Counted from the stretch's first letter, positions 18,244-28,316 are shown. The stretch: 64,000 bases of DNA from Halodesulfovibrio sp. (GCF_025210605.1 NZ_JAOARI010000018.1:1-64000); one strand, 5' to 3'. The notes: generated by a model not told the origin, from the sequence alone. A program made the numbers and translations.

Positions 18244-20043
18244 CTAGAACAACCCTTTAACCTGTCCGGTATCCGGGTCAACATCAATTCTTCTAAATGA
18301 TGGGTTGGAGCCTGTACCCGGCATAAGTGAGATAGCACCAGCTACCGGTACAAAGAATCCAGCACCACCGAAGACAAGAACATCACGAATGGTAAGACGC
18401 CAGCCTGTTGGAACACCTTTTAATGTAGGAATGTCAGAAAGCGACAAGTGACTTTTAACCATACACATACCAAGTTCACTTGCTTTAGGGTCCGCTTCAA
18501 TAGCTTTCAGCTTCCGAAGTGCTTCAACAGAATAATCTACACCATCAGCACCGTATACTTCGGTAGCTACCCGCTCAATACGTTCGCGTGCAGGCATATC
18601 CCAAGTATACAGCGGTGTAAACTCTGTCTCATCTTCACAAGCAGCAATTACAGCATCAGCAAGTTCAAGTGCACCGTCCCCGCCGTGTTCCCAATGGCGA
18701 GAAAGCGCAACACGAGCACCAGCCGCTTCACAAAGCTCACGAACCTTTGCAATTTCTGCATCTGTGTCCGTTACAAAAGCGTTGATACAAACAACAGGTG
18801 ACACGCCTGACTTTTTCACGATGTTAACGTGGTGGAGAAGGTTGGCACAACCTTTTTCTACCCACTCAACATTCTCGGAGTTGTATTCTTCAGGAAGCGG
18901 TTTACCAGGAGCCGGTACCGGAGCACCACCGTGGCACTTAAGTGCTCGAATAGTTGCCACTACAACAGCAGCATCCGGTTTAAGTCCTGAATAGTGACAC
19001 TTGAGGTTCCAGAACTTTTCATATCCGATATCCGCACCAAAGCCAGACTCAGTGACGTGGTATTCAGAAAGCTTCAAACCTACCTGATCGGCAATAATGG
19101 AAGACTGCCCGATTGCAATGTTCGCAAACGGCCCAGCATGAACAATAACAGGCTGCCCTTCCAAGGTCTGAATCAGGTTAGGGTTAACCGCTTCTACAAT
19201 CCATGCGGTCATAGCGCCGTCAACTTCAAAATCTTTCGTTGTCAGCGGATTTCCTTTCTTGTCATACGCAAGAATAATCTTAGACATACGCTCGCGCAGA
19301 TCATGCAGATCTTTTGCAACAGCAAGAATCGCCATTACTTCAGAAGAAACTGCAATATCAAACTTGGAACGCATCATGTATCCGTCGCGCTGTCCGTTAA
19401 CACCATCAATGCCGATAATAACATTACGCAGTGCCTGACAGCAGAAATCAATTACCCAACCCATTTCAACACGGGTAGGATCGATATCAAGACGTTTCAT
19501 GCCAGAAAGTTTTTCCAGCTTCTCATCATCATAGTTACGCTCATGCTGCATGCGGGAGGTTAATGCAACCATCGCAAGGTTATGCGCGTTCATAATAGAG
19601 TTAATATCGCCGGTAAAACCGAGAGAGAAAGGAGTAAGCGGAATGCACTGAGAGCGCCCGCCGCCAGCTGCCGAACCTTTTACGCCCATAGTTGGACCGC
19701 CGGACGGCTGACGAATAGCAGCAGAAGATTTTTTGCCCCGCTTGCCAAGTCCCTGCACAAGACCGATTGTCGTTGTGGACTTTCCTTCACCAAGCGGAGT
19801 CGGGGTAATAGCAGTTACGTTAATGTATTTACCATTGGGTTTATTCTCTAACCGTTTAAGAACAGCACGGTAATCAATTTTACCCATGTAGTGTCCATAC
19901 GGAAGAAGTTCTTTTTCGGTCAAACCCATCTCATCAGCAATTGCATAGATGGTCTTCATCCGTTTTTCCGCATCCTGAGCAACTTCCCAGTCAGCGTGAT
20001 TCTTTGGGTCCAAGGTCTTGTTTTCTGTTTCCACAGAGGCCAT
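18244..20043 (-). CDS. fhs: Formate-tetrahydrofolate ligase
   Basis: This enzyme makes 10-formyl-tetrahydrofolate from formate, ATP and tetrahydrofolate. It has 599 residues, with the P-loop [11 protein letters not shown] near residue 82 and the family stretch [15 protein letters not shown] near 130. GGGAGGG precedes the start at 20043. With folD (85 bp further on) and the formate dehydrogenase operon beyond, it forms a CO2-formate-methylene-THF module. The protein is slightly longer than clostridial Fhs (about 556). Confidence 0.95.
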   Translation of the reverse strand: MASVETENKTLDPKNHADWEVAQDAEKRMKTIYAIADEMGLTEKELLPYGHYMGKIDYRAVLKRLENKPNGKYINVTAITPTPLGEGKSTTTIGLVQGLGKRGKKSSAAIRQPSGGPTMGVKGSAAGGGRSQCIPLTPFSLGFTGDINSIMNAHNLAMVALTSRMQHERNYDDEKLEKLSGMKRLDIDPTRVEMGWVIDFCCQALRNVIIGIDGVNGQRDGYMMRSKFDIAVSSEVMAILAVAKDLHDLRERMSKIILAYDKKGNPLTTKDFEVDGAMTAWIVEAVNPNLIQTLEGQPVIVHAGPFANIAIGQSSIIADQVGLKLSEYHVTESGFGADIGYEKFWNLKCHYSGLKPDAAVVVATIRALKCHGGAPVPAPGKPLPEEYNSENVEWVEKGCANLLHHVNIVKKSGVSPVVCINAFVTDTDAEIAKVRELCEAAGARVALSRHWEHGGDGALELADAVIAACEDETEFTPLYTWDMPARERIERVATEVYGADGVDYSVEALRKLKAIEADPKASELGMCMVKSHLSLSDIPTLKGVPTGWRLTIRDVLVFGGAGFFVPVAGAISLMPGTGSNPSFRRIDVDPDTGQVKGLF

Positions 20044-20607
20044 TTCTTCACCCTCCCTTAAAAGGTAAAAAAACATGTCGTGCTCTACACAGAGAATTCA
20101 CCGTATCGCTCGTCTCAACATAGAATCTCGATGAGCGCCATTTCCAATAATCACCAAAGTGCTCCGCGTGAGCAAAAATAACAAACATCAAGCCAATCAT
20201 ACAGATTCAGGCAATCCAGATGTTGCAGCGTTGCCCAACCTGCCGTACGAAACGTTATGCAGCTCGATGCGAGTAGAAAAGAAAAGTGGCCTTCCCAGTT
20301 TGGCTACCAGTCCAGGATGAAGGTTTTTTGTAATAACCTTATACCCATCCAATCATCCCGCAAATATTGTGCATACAGCTTTGTAGGTACGAAAGGCATA
20401 CACACACTTTTGTATTTACGTCAATATGCACAGATTTTTTTGCAGAAAACTCATCAATTGAGCGATAAAATCACGCAACCTTGCAAAAAGGATTTTTGAA
20501 ATTGCATTTTGCCTTTCCGCACCACGCAAATACTCTTACGTTGCAAGGCTTTCTTGAATATATAATGCATGTTATTTTTTTCACATAAACCCAGACAGTT
20601 ACTGTTT
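20044..20607. other. Divergent intergenic region with possible structured RNA
   Basis: About 560 bp separates fhs (minus) from hrpB (plus). I find no convincing gene. The part from about 20170 to 20350 is rich in short inverted repeats, for example CTCG-ATG-CGAG (20263-20273) and AAGGTT / AACCTT (20330-20349) nested within GGATG / CATCC. A structured leader or small RNA is possible, but I cannot assign a family. Confidence 0.25.
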
Positions 20608-23130
20608 ATGCACACAAACTTTTTGAATGCTCTACCGCCACTTCCCATCGACTCCAGCTTGTCTGAGATCGTATCAACTCTCTGTAAAAGCCCGAACTGC
20701 GTGCTTCACGCACCTCCCGGTGCAGGCAAAACCACGAGAGTTCCACTTGCTCTTCTAAAAAATTTTGATTTAGCCGAAAAAAAAATCATCATGCTTGAAC
20801 CCCGACGTCTTGCTGCTCGCACTGCCGCGATACGCCTTGCCCGTTCATTGGGTGAGCAAGTAGGCGAAACTGTGGGGTATCGTATAAAAAATGACACCAA
20901 AGTTTCTGCATCGACAAAAATAGAAGTCGTTACAGAAGGTGTTCTCACGCGCATCATGCAAAATGACCCAGAACTATCTGCATACGGATGCATTATTTTT
21001 GACGAATTTCACGAACGCAGTCTTCATGCAGATTTAGGTCTAGCGCTGGCAATAGAGATTCAGGAAGCATTACGAGAAGACTTACGCATTCTCGTGATGT
21101 CCGCCACGTTGGACACACAGGAAATTTCTGCATTACTAAATGGCTGCCCTATCATTAAAAGTGAAGGAAAAAGCTACCCTGTCACGGTGCGGCACATGCC
21201 CTTACCGCAACAAGCAGGTAGAATCGATCAAAATATTCCAGCTGTGCTGAATCACATGGTCAAAACTATCCACTACGCCCTTGCCCATGATGACGGTAGC
21301 ATTCTGGCTTTTCTACCCGGTGCAGGAGAAATATCCCGCGTCGCAGAAATGCTTGAAGGCAATCTGCCGAATGATGTTGATGCCACGCCGCTGTATGGTA
21401 ACCTGTCCCAAGCGCAACAGGATGCAGCCATTGAGCCAGCACCGGAAGGTCGTCGCAAGATTGTACTTGCCACGTCCATTGCAGAGACATCGCTTACATT
21501 AGAAGGAATCCGCATTGTTATCGACAGCGGACTCTCTCGTTCTGCACGATTTTCACCTACTACGGGTATGAACAGACTTGTAACAGAACCTGTTTCCTTA
21601 GCTGCCGCAACGCAACGCACAGGTCGTGCAGGACGTATAGAAAGCGGAGTCTGCTACCGCCTGTGGTCGCAAGTGCAGGAGAACTCCTTCCGCTCATTCA
21701 CTCAGCCGGAAATTAAAGAAGCAGATTTAGCCCCGCTCGCCTTAGAGCTTGCAGAATGGGGAGCATATGGAGAAAAAGGCGTCCACGCACTTGCATGGCT
21801 GGATGCTCCTCCAACCAGCAGCTATACTCAAGCAATTACCCTACTACAAAATCTTGGTGCATTGCATGCAGATTTCTCCATCACTGAACACGGCAAAGCT
21901 CTCGCCGCCCTCCCTTTACATCCACGACTTGCTCATATGGTGCTGACCGCGTCTAAAAGCGTATACGGTCACACGGCATGCACTGTAGCTGCCCTTCTGT
22001 CAGAAAAATCCCACGACGAAGATTTGCGTCATAGTGTCGAAAAAGCTGCCGTCAATTCCACTATCAAAAAGACCACGCAGCAGCTGTGCAAGCGACTACG
22101 TATTTCTTCTACAGAAGCAGTAAACTCCCGCGTTACAGGATTCTGCCTCGCTCTTGCCTACCCTGACCGCATTGGCATGCTGCGCCCAACCAGCCGGACA
22201 GAATACAAACTCAGCAATGGCAGAAAAGCCGAGCTTTCCGAAACCAGTTCTCTGGCTGGCACTCCATTTATTGTTGTTGCAGAACTCAACGATGCCCATG
22301 CAACCAGCCGTATCTGGCGATGCGCTCCTATAGATATTGATGAAATTTTCACATTGTTTGAGTCAGATATCCATACGCAGAACACTGTAGCATGGAACAC
22401 GGAAACAGCAGCCGTCGCAGCCCTCCAGACAGAGCACCTAGGCGAGCTTGTTCTCACACAACAACCATCATCAGATGCTTCACCAGAGCAAATTACCAAT
22501 GCAATGTTGGTAGGAATTGAAAAACTCGGCATTGCAGCCCTGCCATGGACCAAAGAAGCAACGCGCTTGCGTCAACGCCTTGCCTTCATGCACCAGCACG
22601 CAACTCTGGCTAACTCTTCAGGAGATAATCACAATTGGCAGGATGTTTCCGACAAAGCGCTGCTCAACACCCTTCCCACTTGGCTTGCACCCTACCTTAC
22701 AGGAATGCGCAAAGCATCAGACCTTCGCAAACTTGATCTCGAATCAATCCTGCTTGCGACACTAGACTGGACACAGCAGACAGCATTGCAGAAACAGGCA
22801 CCATCGCACTTTGTAGTGCCATCCGGCTCAAGCATTCGTATAGATTACAGCGACCCCAATGCACCTGTGCTTCCGGTAAAGTTGCAAGAAATGTTCGGCG
22901 CAACACAAACGCCTTGCGTGCTAAACCACCAACTCCCCCTCACAATACATCTTCTCTCACCAGCGGGAAGACCACTACAAGTAACGCGCGATCTCGTTTC
23001 ATTCTGGCAAAGCGGTTACCCCGCTGTCAGAGCAGAAATGCGTGGCAGGTACCCGAAGCACCCGTGGCCGGAAAATCCGCTTACCGCGCTTCCTACCCGT
23101 AAAACAAACAGGGCATTACGCGGCAAATAA
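20608..23130 (+). CDS. hrpB: ATP-dependent helicase HrpB
   Basis: This DEAH-box RNA helicase of about 840 residues has motif I APPGAGKTTRVPL (about 38), motif II DEFHERS (about 132), motif III SATLD and motif VI QRTGRAGR (about 333). The C-terminus carries the HrpB hallmark FWQSGYPAVRAEMRGRYPKHPWPE. The cellular role of HrpB is poorly known in general. The start is uncertain because neither ATG 20569 nor ATG 20608 has a clear ribosome-binding site. I prefer 20608 because it places the conserved PLPID near the N-terminus. Confidence 0.92.
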   Translation: MHTNFLNALPPLPIDSSLSEIVSTLCKSPNCVLHAPPGAGKTTRVPLALLKNFDLAEKKIIMLEPRRLAARTAAIRLARSLGEQVGETVGYRIKNDTKVSASTKIEVVTEGVLTRIMQNDPELSAYGCIIFDEFHERSLHADLGLALAIEIQEALREDLRILVMSATLDTQEISALLNGCPIIKSEGKSYPVTVRHMPLPQQAGRIDQNIPAVLNHMVKTIHYALAHDDGSILAFLPGAGEISRVAEMLEGNLPNDVDATPLYGNLSQAQQDAAIEPAPEGRRKIVLATSIAETSLTLEGIRIVIDSGLSRSARFSPTTGMNRLVTEPVSLAAATQRTGRAGRIESGVCYRLWSQVQENSFRSFTQPEIKEADLAPLALELAEWGAYGEKGVHALAWLDAPPTSSYTQAITLLQNLGALHADFSITEHGKALAALPLHPRLAHMVLTASKSVYGHTACTVAALLSEKSHDEDLRHSVEKAAVNSTIKKTTQQLCKRLRISSTEAVNSRVTGFCLALAYPDRIGMLRPTSRTEYKLSNGRKAELSETSSLAGTPFIVVAELNDAHATSRIWRCAPIDIDEIFTLFESDIHTQNTVAWNTETAAVAALQTEHLGELVLTQQPSSDASPEQITNAMLVGIEKLGIAALPWTKEATRLRQRLAFMHQHATLANSSGDNHNWQDVSDKALLNTLPTWLAPYLTGMRKASDLRKLDLESILLATLDWTQQTALQKQAPSHFVVPSGSSIRIDYSDPNAPVLPVKLQEMFGATQTPCVLNHQLPLTIHLLSPAGRPLQVTRDLVSFWQSGYPAVRAEMRGRYPKHPWPENPLTALPTRKTNRALRGK

Positions 23131-23460
23131 GGTTTTCGAAGAATATAAGAAAGAGTAAGCCTACGGCGCTTTTTTGCTCCGACGGGCGGGGAGATAATCC
23201 CCTGCACCTCTAATATTCGATACAAGCCGTGCGCACTGTCCCATTCACGGCTCAGTCGCCATATTTTTTATAAATAGCAAAAAAAATTACACCTAAACGG
23301 GGTCAAGGGGACGCGTCCCCTTGCGGGGGTGCAGGGGGCAGCGCCCGCCTGCCCGTCGGAGACCCGCCGGAGGCATCAACAACTACTCATGCAATTTAGC
23401 AAAAACGATCAAGACCTAATGTAATGTTTCAGGCAGGATGCCTTATATGGAGACACGAAG
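23131..23460 (+). other. Intergenic region containing a GC-rich dispersed repeat
   Basis: This gap of about 330 bp between hrpB and the AraC-type gene has no gene. Its right half contains the repeat listed at 23298-23376. The bases just before the next gene (ATATGGAGACACGAAG) supply its ribosome-binding site. Confidence 0.5.
23298..23376 (+). repeat. GC-rich dispersed repeat, copy 1
   Basis: The stretch runs from CGGGGTCAAGGGGACGCGTC to the end of GACCCGCCGGAGGCATC. It has nested inverted repeats (AAGGGGAC / GTCCCCTT; GGGGGCAGCGCCC). Close relatives occur at 28665-28721, 61466-61609 (inverted) and 61810-61853. Its GC content is far above that of the surrounding DNA. Confidence 0.8.
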
Positions 23461-24312
23461 ATGAATGCTTACGACAGAATACGCCGTGCATTACAGTACA
23501 TAGAATTACACATGGACGATACCATATCGCTAGAAACCCTTGCAGCGCAAAGCATGTATGCCCCGCATCACTTCCACCATGTATTTAGAGGTGTCATTGG
23601 CGAAGGCGTAGCGGAGTATCAGCGCAGATTAAAAATGCAACGCGCTGCCAGTGCGTTATTGTACACCAGTAAACCGATTATCGATATCGCATTGTATGCT
23701 GGCTATGGTTCCCAAGAAGCATTCACTCGTGCGTTCAAACGTTGGTGCGGCTACACACCTAAACACTATAGGAAGTACGCACCAGAACACGAACTAATAT
23801 CAGGAGAAATGCTTATGAATGCCGAACACAGTCTTTTAGAAGAACATAACATGAAAGTAGAAGTTCAAACTTTACCAGCAACACACGTTGCCTCGCTCCG
23901 CCATGTCGGCGACTACCACGACTGCGGTAAAGCACACGAAGAATTATGCAGATGGGCTGGTGAGGAAGGCTTATTCCAGTCTGAACCGCAGTTTTTAGGT
24001 ATAGCCTACGACGACCCTAAAACAACACCGGTAAACAAATGCCGTTACGATGCATGCATTGTCATTCCAGAAACATTTGAAGTAACAGGCGAGCCGGAAA
24101 AAAAAGTTATCGAAGCAGGTCGCTACGCATCTATTATCCACACTGGCTCATACAGTAAGCTCTACATAGCATACGCAGCACTGCTTGGTGAATGGCTTCC
24201 GCAGTCTGGCGAAGAACTGGCAGACGCGCCAAGCATTCAGGTCTATTTGAATGATTATGATACAACACCGGAGGACGAATTGCGTACAGAAATCCGTATC
24301 GCGCTAAAATAG
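23461..24312 (+). CDS. AraC-family regulator with C-terminal GyrI-like domain
   Basis: Residues 1-110 hold two helix-turn-helix motifs of the AraC type (ISLETLAAQSMYAPHHFHHVFRG and PIIDIALYAGYGSQEAFTRAFKRWCGYTP). Residues 130-283 resemble the GyrI/SbmC effector-binding domain that senses small, often hydrophobic or cationic molecules. The arrangement matches Rob- and BltR-like regulators in which binding of a compound alters activation. A GGAG site lies just upstream. No pump or enzyme gene is adjacent, so the target is unknown. Confidence 0.9.
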   Translation: MNAYDRIRRALQYIELHMDDTISLETLAAQSMYAPHHFHHVFRGVIGEGVAEYQRRLKMQRAASALLYTSKPIIDIALYAGYGSQEAFTRAFKRWCGYTPKHYRKYAPEHELISGEMLMNAEHSLLEEHNMKVEVQTLPATHVASLRHVGDYHDCGKAHEELCRWAGEEGLFQSEPQFLGIAYDDPKTTPVNKCRYDACIVIPETFEVTGEPEKKVIEAGRYASIIHTGSYSKLYIAYAALLGEWLPQSGEELADAPSIQVYLNDYDTTPEDELRTEIRIALK

Positions 24313-24390
24313 CTTCAGTCCACCATAGCAGTAAACCCTGCAAACAACGCTAACATTCTATAATCGTAACCACCTCTCAAATCCCATGCA

Positions 24391-24443
24391 AAAAGCGCCA
24401 AGCTTTCCACACAGAGCAGTGTAGAAAACTTGGCGCTTTTTTG
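24391..24443 (+). terminator. Terminator after the AraC/GyrI gene
   Basis: AAAAGCGCCAAG pairs with CTTGGCGCTTTT, with a partly paired interior and a T run on the right. Confidence 0.8.
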
Positions 24444-24487
24444 CGCGCAACCCCATATACGCCAGAAACAAAAGGCTTCTGACGCAG

Positions 24488-24517
24488 AAGAGCGCCCTGC
24501 ACTGGCAGGACGCTCTT
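24488..24517. repeat. Inverted repeat without T tract
   Basis: AAGAGCGCCCTGC and GCAGGACGCTCTT pair with one mismatch around a four-base loop. It is followed by AAGTTATATGG, so it is a poor plus-strand terminator. It could act as an RNA stability hairpin or a boundary structure. Confidence 0.5.
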
Positions 24518-25367
24518 AAGTTATATGGTGTTGCATATAAAGTGTAGGGAAGTTTTTTACGCTGATGCATCAATAGGCGTAATGATATGCGTCAACAAAA
24601 AGACTCTACATGAAGTTTTTGCGTTCGTTAAAACTTCAACTACTTTGTAAACCTCTACACTAGCGCTGTCAATACATAATATAACATTAAAACAACAAAA
24701 GTTTTTCCCGATGTGCAAAAACAGTACAAGCACCCGCTGTCACCAAACGCTACTGGTAGGCTTCAGTTGTTAACATGCAAAACCAATTTGTAAACATGCA
24801 ACGCAAGCAACATGTCCAGTACTGCGCAATTTTACTTCTATATAATGATGTAAAAGAAATAGTGGCTACTACCACCCCTGCTTATCCCACAATCATAAAT
24901 TTGCAAATAGTACAGCCAGTCGCAAAAAAAACAAAAAAAAGACAACACCGCTACTAACACTTTTTTTGCCTTGCCTACTTTTTTCTACAAGAAGTCATTT
25001 TTTTATAGCAAAAAAGTAGCTATTTAATTTTTCCTAATAACCAAAGACTATTGTATTTAATATTTTGATTTTTTAACAATTGTTGCAAGTGAATACTAAC
25101 TGGGCTATACGCTTTTTTTTGTAAAAACATTAAATTCCGGCAATTTTGATAACCCTTAAAAACCGCGGCATTCATGGATTTAAAGCATAATTAACACAAA
25201 TTAAACTGTTGACACAAAACGCCCGATACATATACAACGCCTAAGAAGTTCCTATTTATAGGTAATTTTTCTCATTGACTTGAAAAAAGATTTTAGTCCA
25301 TTTATAAGCGTAAGCACATGTAAAAGGACTCCACTCTCTATGAATTGCTTTTTCAAAAGGAGCAACT
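24518..25367 (+). promoter_or_regulatory. Very AT-rich upstream region of the large lipoprotein gene
   Basis: About 850 bp lack a credible gene and are unusually AT-rich with many A and T tracts. A good promoter lies at its end: TTGACA (25209-25214), a 16-bp spacer and TATACA (25231-25236). This gives a leader of about 125 bases ending in AAAAGGAG before the ATG. A-tract-rich DNA upstream often boosts strong promoters. Confidence 0.55.
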
Positions 25368-27527
25368 ATGAAAAAAGCACTTTGGTTATTATCCCTTCTC
25401 GTTCTTACTGTTTCTCTGACCGCGTGTGGCGGCAGCAGCGGTAGCAGCGACACTACTACTTCTTCTACTCCTAGCTCCCTTTCTGGTGCAGTTGCTTCTG
25501 CTCCTGTAAAGGATGCTAAAGTAATGGTTTCTTTTGATTCTCTTACAGCAGAAGCACAGAAAGCTACAGCTCTTAAAGATCAGAAAAAACCAGTTCAGGT
25601 TGGTCTTACAGACAAAACTGGTGCAATCAAGTTTGACGCAGCAGCAGTTGCAAAACTTGACCGTACTAAAGACATCGTTCTTTACTCTGCTGGTGGTGTA
25701 CAGTTCACTTCTGCATACGAAACTGAAAAAGCTGTTGCAGACGCAGGTGCTGGTGCAGACGCTAACCTTTACAAAGGCTCTATGAAAGCAGTTCTCGCTC
25801 CTAAAGCAACTACTGCTTACTTGACTCCAGCTAACACTCTCGTTGCTGAACTCGTAAAAGGTGGCGACACTCTTGCTGAAGCAACTCGTAAAGTAAACAA
25901 CCTTGTTAAAGTTCAGCTTGGTCTTGTTGCAATGGAAAACCCACTTGGTAACCCACTCACAGACCTCGCAAAATCTGAATTCACAACACAGGCTCTTCTC
26001 GCTGTTCTCAACGTTACTGAGGACGCTCTCATCGCTGGCACAGCAGTAGACTTTGCTGACAAACTCAGCAAAGTAAGCAGCACTGCTATCCTTGACAAAG
26101 CCGCTTTCGATGCAGCAGTAAAAAGCGTAGAAAAATACCTTGGCAAAGCACATGCTGCTAAACTTGCTCAGGACGAAGTTATCTCTACCGCTGTTCTTAC
26201 AACTTCCATGAGCCTCAATTCTACTATTACTGGTGACTTGAAAGAAGCTCTTGGTACAAATGTATTTGCAGTTGCATACAAAGATACAGCTGCTTCCTCT
26301 ACTTTTGCTTTTACAATCGACTCTACCTCTAACACTGCGGGCAAAGCTGGTAAGTTCCTCATGACTGCTGCTCCTGCTGTTGGTACTGTTTCTGCTAAAG
26401 GTGAAACTGTTGTTGCTGACCCTAAAAAAGAGTTCGAAGGTAGCGTTACCTTCAATTACACTCTTACTAAAGATGAATACACCGCAGCTATCGGTTCTAC
26501 ACGCACCTTTACTTTCGTAGCTGTAAATGGTGAGTACGTAACTCCTGTTACTCTTACTGTAAAATACACTAACGAAAATGAAGTAGTAATTAGTGGCTTC
26601 GAATTTACTACTACTGAAGCAACTAAATTGGTGGAACTTGCCGATGCAGCTAAAAAAGTAATGAGCATCGAAGATGAAGATGAAGTAAAATTTGCTCAGA
26701 TTGCTCTTGATACTTCTAACACCGCTTACGAACTCAAAATTGACACCATCAATAAGTTCAAAGCTGATGCAAAAATTACAGTTGCTGTAAAAGCTCCTGA
26801 AGGTTTCCACTTCATTAAAGGCTCAGGTGACCTCGCAGAAGGTAACTCTATCTCTGCTGATAAACTCACCTTTACCACTACTGTAGTACCTGGCAACGTA
26901 GACACCAAGACTTTTAAAGTTGGTGATGCAAACCTCATTCTGAAGTCTTCTGCAACTCAGGACGCAGGCAAGCGTGTTCTTTCTGCAACCGTATCTGGCA
27001 CTGATTTCGCTGCTGTATCTACAGACAACAAACAGCCTGAGTCTGCAAAGTACTTCATTGCTGCTGGTTCCAAAACATTCCCACATGAAATTACTGTTGA
27101 AGCAACAACAGCAGGTGATGATGAGATGGAAATTGCTCATGATGCAGCTAAGAAATTTGCTGGTAGCTTAGAAATCAAATTCGAAACTTGGGAATCTATC
27201 GTTGCTGACGCTGAAAAAGCAGTTGCTGCTGGTAGCTGGAAACTCGTAGCTGCTGGCACTCCAGCTCCTGCAATTCTTGCAGCTGACACAACTAGCGTAT
27301 CTGCTGTAGACAACCTTTCCTTCGCTACTGCTCCTAAAGCACATGCAGCTGATCCAACTGCTGACCTTGCTACAACTATTGCAGACGCTGGCAAAGCAGG
27401 CTTTGCAGGCACTAACGCAACAGATGACACAGATTATGCTTTAGACCTCGTATTCACTCCTACCGTTTCAGGTTGGGAAAGTGTAACTTCAACAGTAAAA
27501 GGTGTATTTACACTTAAAGCTGACTAA
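25368..27527 (+). CDS. Large Ala/Thr/Lys-rich surface lipoprotein, function unknown
   Basis: I do not recognise a specific family for this 719-residue protein. A lipoprotein signal (LLVLTVSLTAC, lipidated Cys at residue 20, the only cysteine) is followed by a Ser/Thr/Gly linker and then SLSGAVASAPVKDAKVMVSF, resembling carboxypeptidase-regulatory-like beta folds. The remainder alternates Ala-rich helical parts (about 140-290) and Thr/Val-rich beta-type parts (about 300-720), so several Ig-like domains are likely. Codons are strongly biased towards a small favoured set (GCT, GCA, GTT, CTT, AAA), as expected for a very abundant protein. It has a consensus-like promoter, a strong ribosome-binding site and its own terminator. 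A major cell-surface or S-layer-like role is an inference. Confidence 0.8.
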   Translation: MKKALWLLSLLVLTVSLTACGGSSGSSDTTTSSTPSSLSGAVASAPVKDAKVMVSFDSLTAEAQKATALKDQKKPVQVGLTDKTGAIKFDAAAVAKLDRTKDIVLYSAGGVQFTSAYETEKAVADAGAGADANLYKGSMKAVLAPKATTAYLTPANTLVAELVKGGDTLAEATRKVNNLVKVQLGLVAMENPLGNPLTDLAKSEFTTQALLAVLNVTEDALIAGTAVDFADKLSKVSSTAILDKAAFDAAVKSVEKYLGKAHAAKLAQDEVISTAVLTTSMSLNSTITGDLKEALGTNVFAVAYKDTAASSTFAFTIDSTSNTAGKAGKFLMTAAPAVGTVSAKGETVVADPKKEFEGSVTFNYTLTKDEYTAAIGSTRTFTFVAVNGEYVTPVTLTVKYTNENEVVISGFEFTTTEATKLVELADAAKKVMSIEDEDEVKFAQIALDTSNTAYELKIDTINKFKADAKITVAVKAPEGFHFIKGSGDLAEGNSISADKLTFTTTVVPGNVDTKTFKVGDANLILKSSATQDAGKRVLSATVSGTDFAAVSTDNKQPESAKYFIAAGSKTFPHEITVEATTAGDDEMEIAHDAAKKFAGSLEIKFETWESIVADAEKAVAAGSWKLVAAGTPAPAILAADTTSVSAVDNLSFATAPKAHAADPTADLATTIADAGKAGFAGTNATDDTDYALDLVFTPTVSGWESVTSTVKGVFTLKAD

Positions 27528-27550
27528 GTTTATACGATAAGGTATACTCT

Positions 27551-27580
27551 AGCCCCCTCCTCAGAGGGGGCTTTTTTTTG
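27551..27580 (+). terminator. Terminator after the lipoprotein gene
   Basis: AGCCCCCTC and GAGGGGGCT form a nine-bp stem with a four-base loop followed by eight T. Confidence 0.92.
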
Positions 27581-27665
27581 CCCAAATCACTTTTTGTCAC
27601 AACACCAAGTTGTACCTTTCACCACCTTGTCACTAGATAGAATTAGAGATAGAATTTGTGGTATT

Positions 27666-28316
27666 ATGAATCGTGAAAAGTTATTAATGGATATGTTCAC
27701 AGCCATGCAAGATGTACTGGGCACTAGTAAATGGTGGCATGCAGAGAGTGCATTTGAAGTGATGGTTGGCGCAGTGCTTACACAAAACACCAACTGGAAC
27801 AATGTAGAAAAGGCTATTAACACATTAAAACAACAAGACGTGCTGACACCGCAGGCTTTGCTTGCCCTACCTCAGGACGAGCTGGCAACCTTAATCCGCC
27901 CTGCTGGGTATTATAATGTTAAAGCCAAACGGCTACAGAATTTAGTCCGCTGGTTCCGCGATACTGCAAACTATTCTTTTGCTGCGCTTGATACTTTTTC
28001 TACAGAAGAACTCCGCACAGAATTACTCTCTGTTAACGGCATAGGGCAAGAAACAGCAGACTCTATTTTGCTGTACGCACTAAATCGCCCCTCTTTTGTT
28101 GTCGATGCGTATACAAGACGAATTTTCAATCGCCATAGTCTCGTTTCAGAAGATATTTATTACGAAGAACTACGCGATTTTTTCATGGATGTTCTCCCAG
28201 AGGATACCCAGCTTTTTAATAAGTACCATGCCCTTATTGTTCGCGTTGCGAAAGAATGGTGCCTGAAAAAAACTCCCCGCTGCGAAACCTGCCCCTTAAA
28301 AATATTTCTTGAGTAA
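27666..28316 (+). CDS. Endonuclease III-like HhH-GPD DNA glycosylase
   Basis: This 216-residue base-excision repair glycosylase has the family loop GAVLTQNTNWNNVEKAI (about residue 38), the helix-hairpin-helix LLSVNGIGQETADSILLYA (about 120) and the catalytic-site Asp in FVVDAYTRRIF. The C-terminus has C-x6-C-x2-C but lacks the fourth cysteine of the usual [4Fe-4S] loop. It is distinct from the classical Nth at 59142-59780 and resembles the second, MagIII-like or Nth-like branch often annotated only as endonuclease III domain protein. The damage it repairs is not predictable. I chose the ATG at 27666; a TTG further up sits next to the preceding terminator. Confidence 0.85.
   Translation: MNREKLLMDMFTAMQDVLGTSKWWHAESAFEVMVGAVLTQNTNWNNVEKAINTLKQQDVLTPQALLALPQDELATLIRPAGYYNVKAKRLQNLVRWFRDTANYSFAALDTFSTEELRTELLSVNGIGQETADSILLYALNRPSFVVDAYTRRIFNRHSLVSEDIYYEELRDFFMDVLPEDTQLFNKYHALIVRVAKEWCLKKTPRCETCPLKIFLE

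Noticed and set aside
18994..19563. A 189-codon plus-strand open frame inside fhs
   Set aside because: It is antisense to strongly conserved fhs sequence and lacks any coding evidence of its own.
20257..20499. An 80-codon plus-strand open frame upstream of hrpB
   Set aside because: No ribosome-binding site, atypical residues, and it overlaps the inverted-repeat-rich stretch.
24488..24517. Treating this inverted repeat as a second terminator
   Set aside because: It has no T run on the plus side and the preceding hairpin already ends the upstream gene, so it is listed only as a repeat.
24775..24957. A 60-codon open frame in the AT-rich region before the lipoprotein gene
   Set aside because: Low-complexity translation without a start signal; the region looks regulatory.
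25389..26810. A 473-codon minus-strand open frame opposite the large lipoprotein gene
   Set aside because: It is rich in Ser, Phe and Cys, has no ribosome-binding site or domain, and arises from the narrow codon set of the plus-strand gene.
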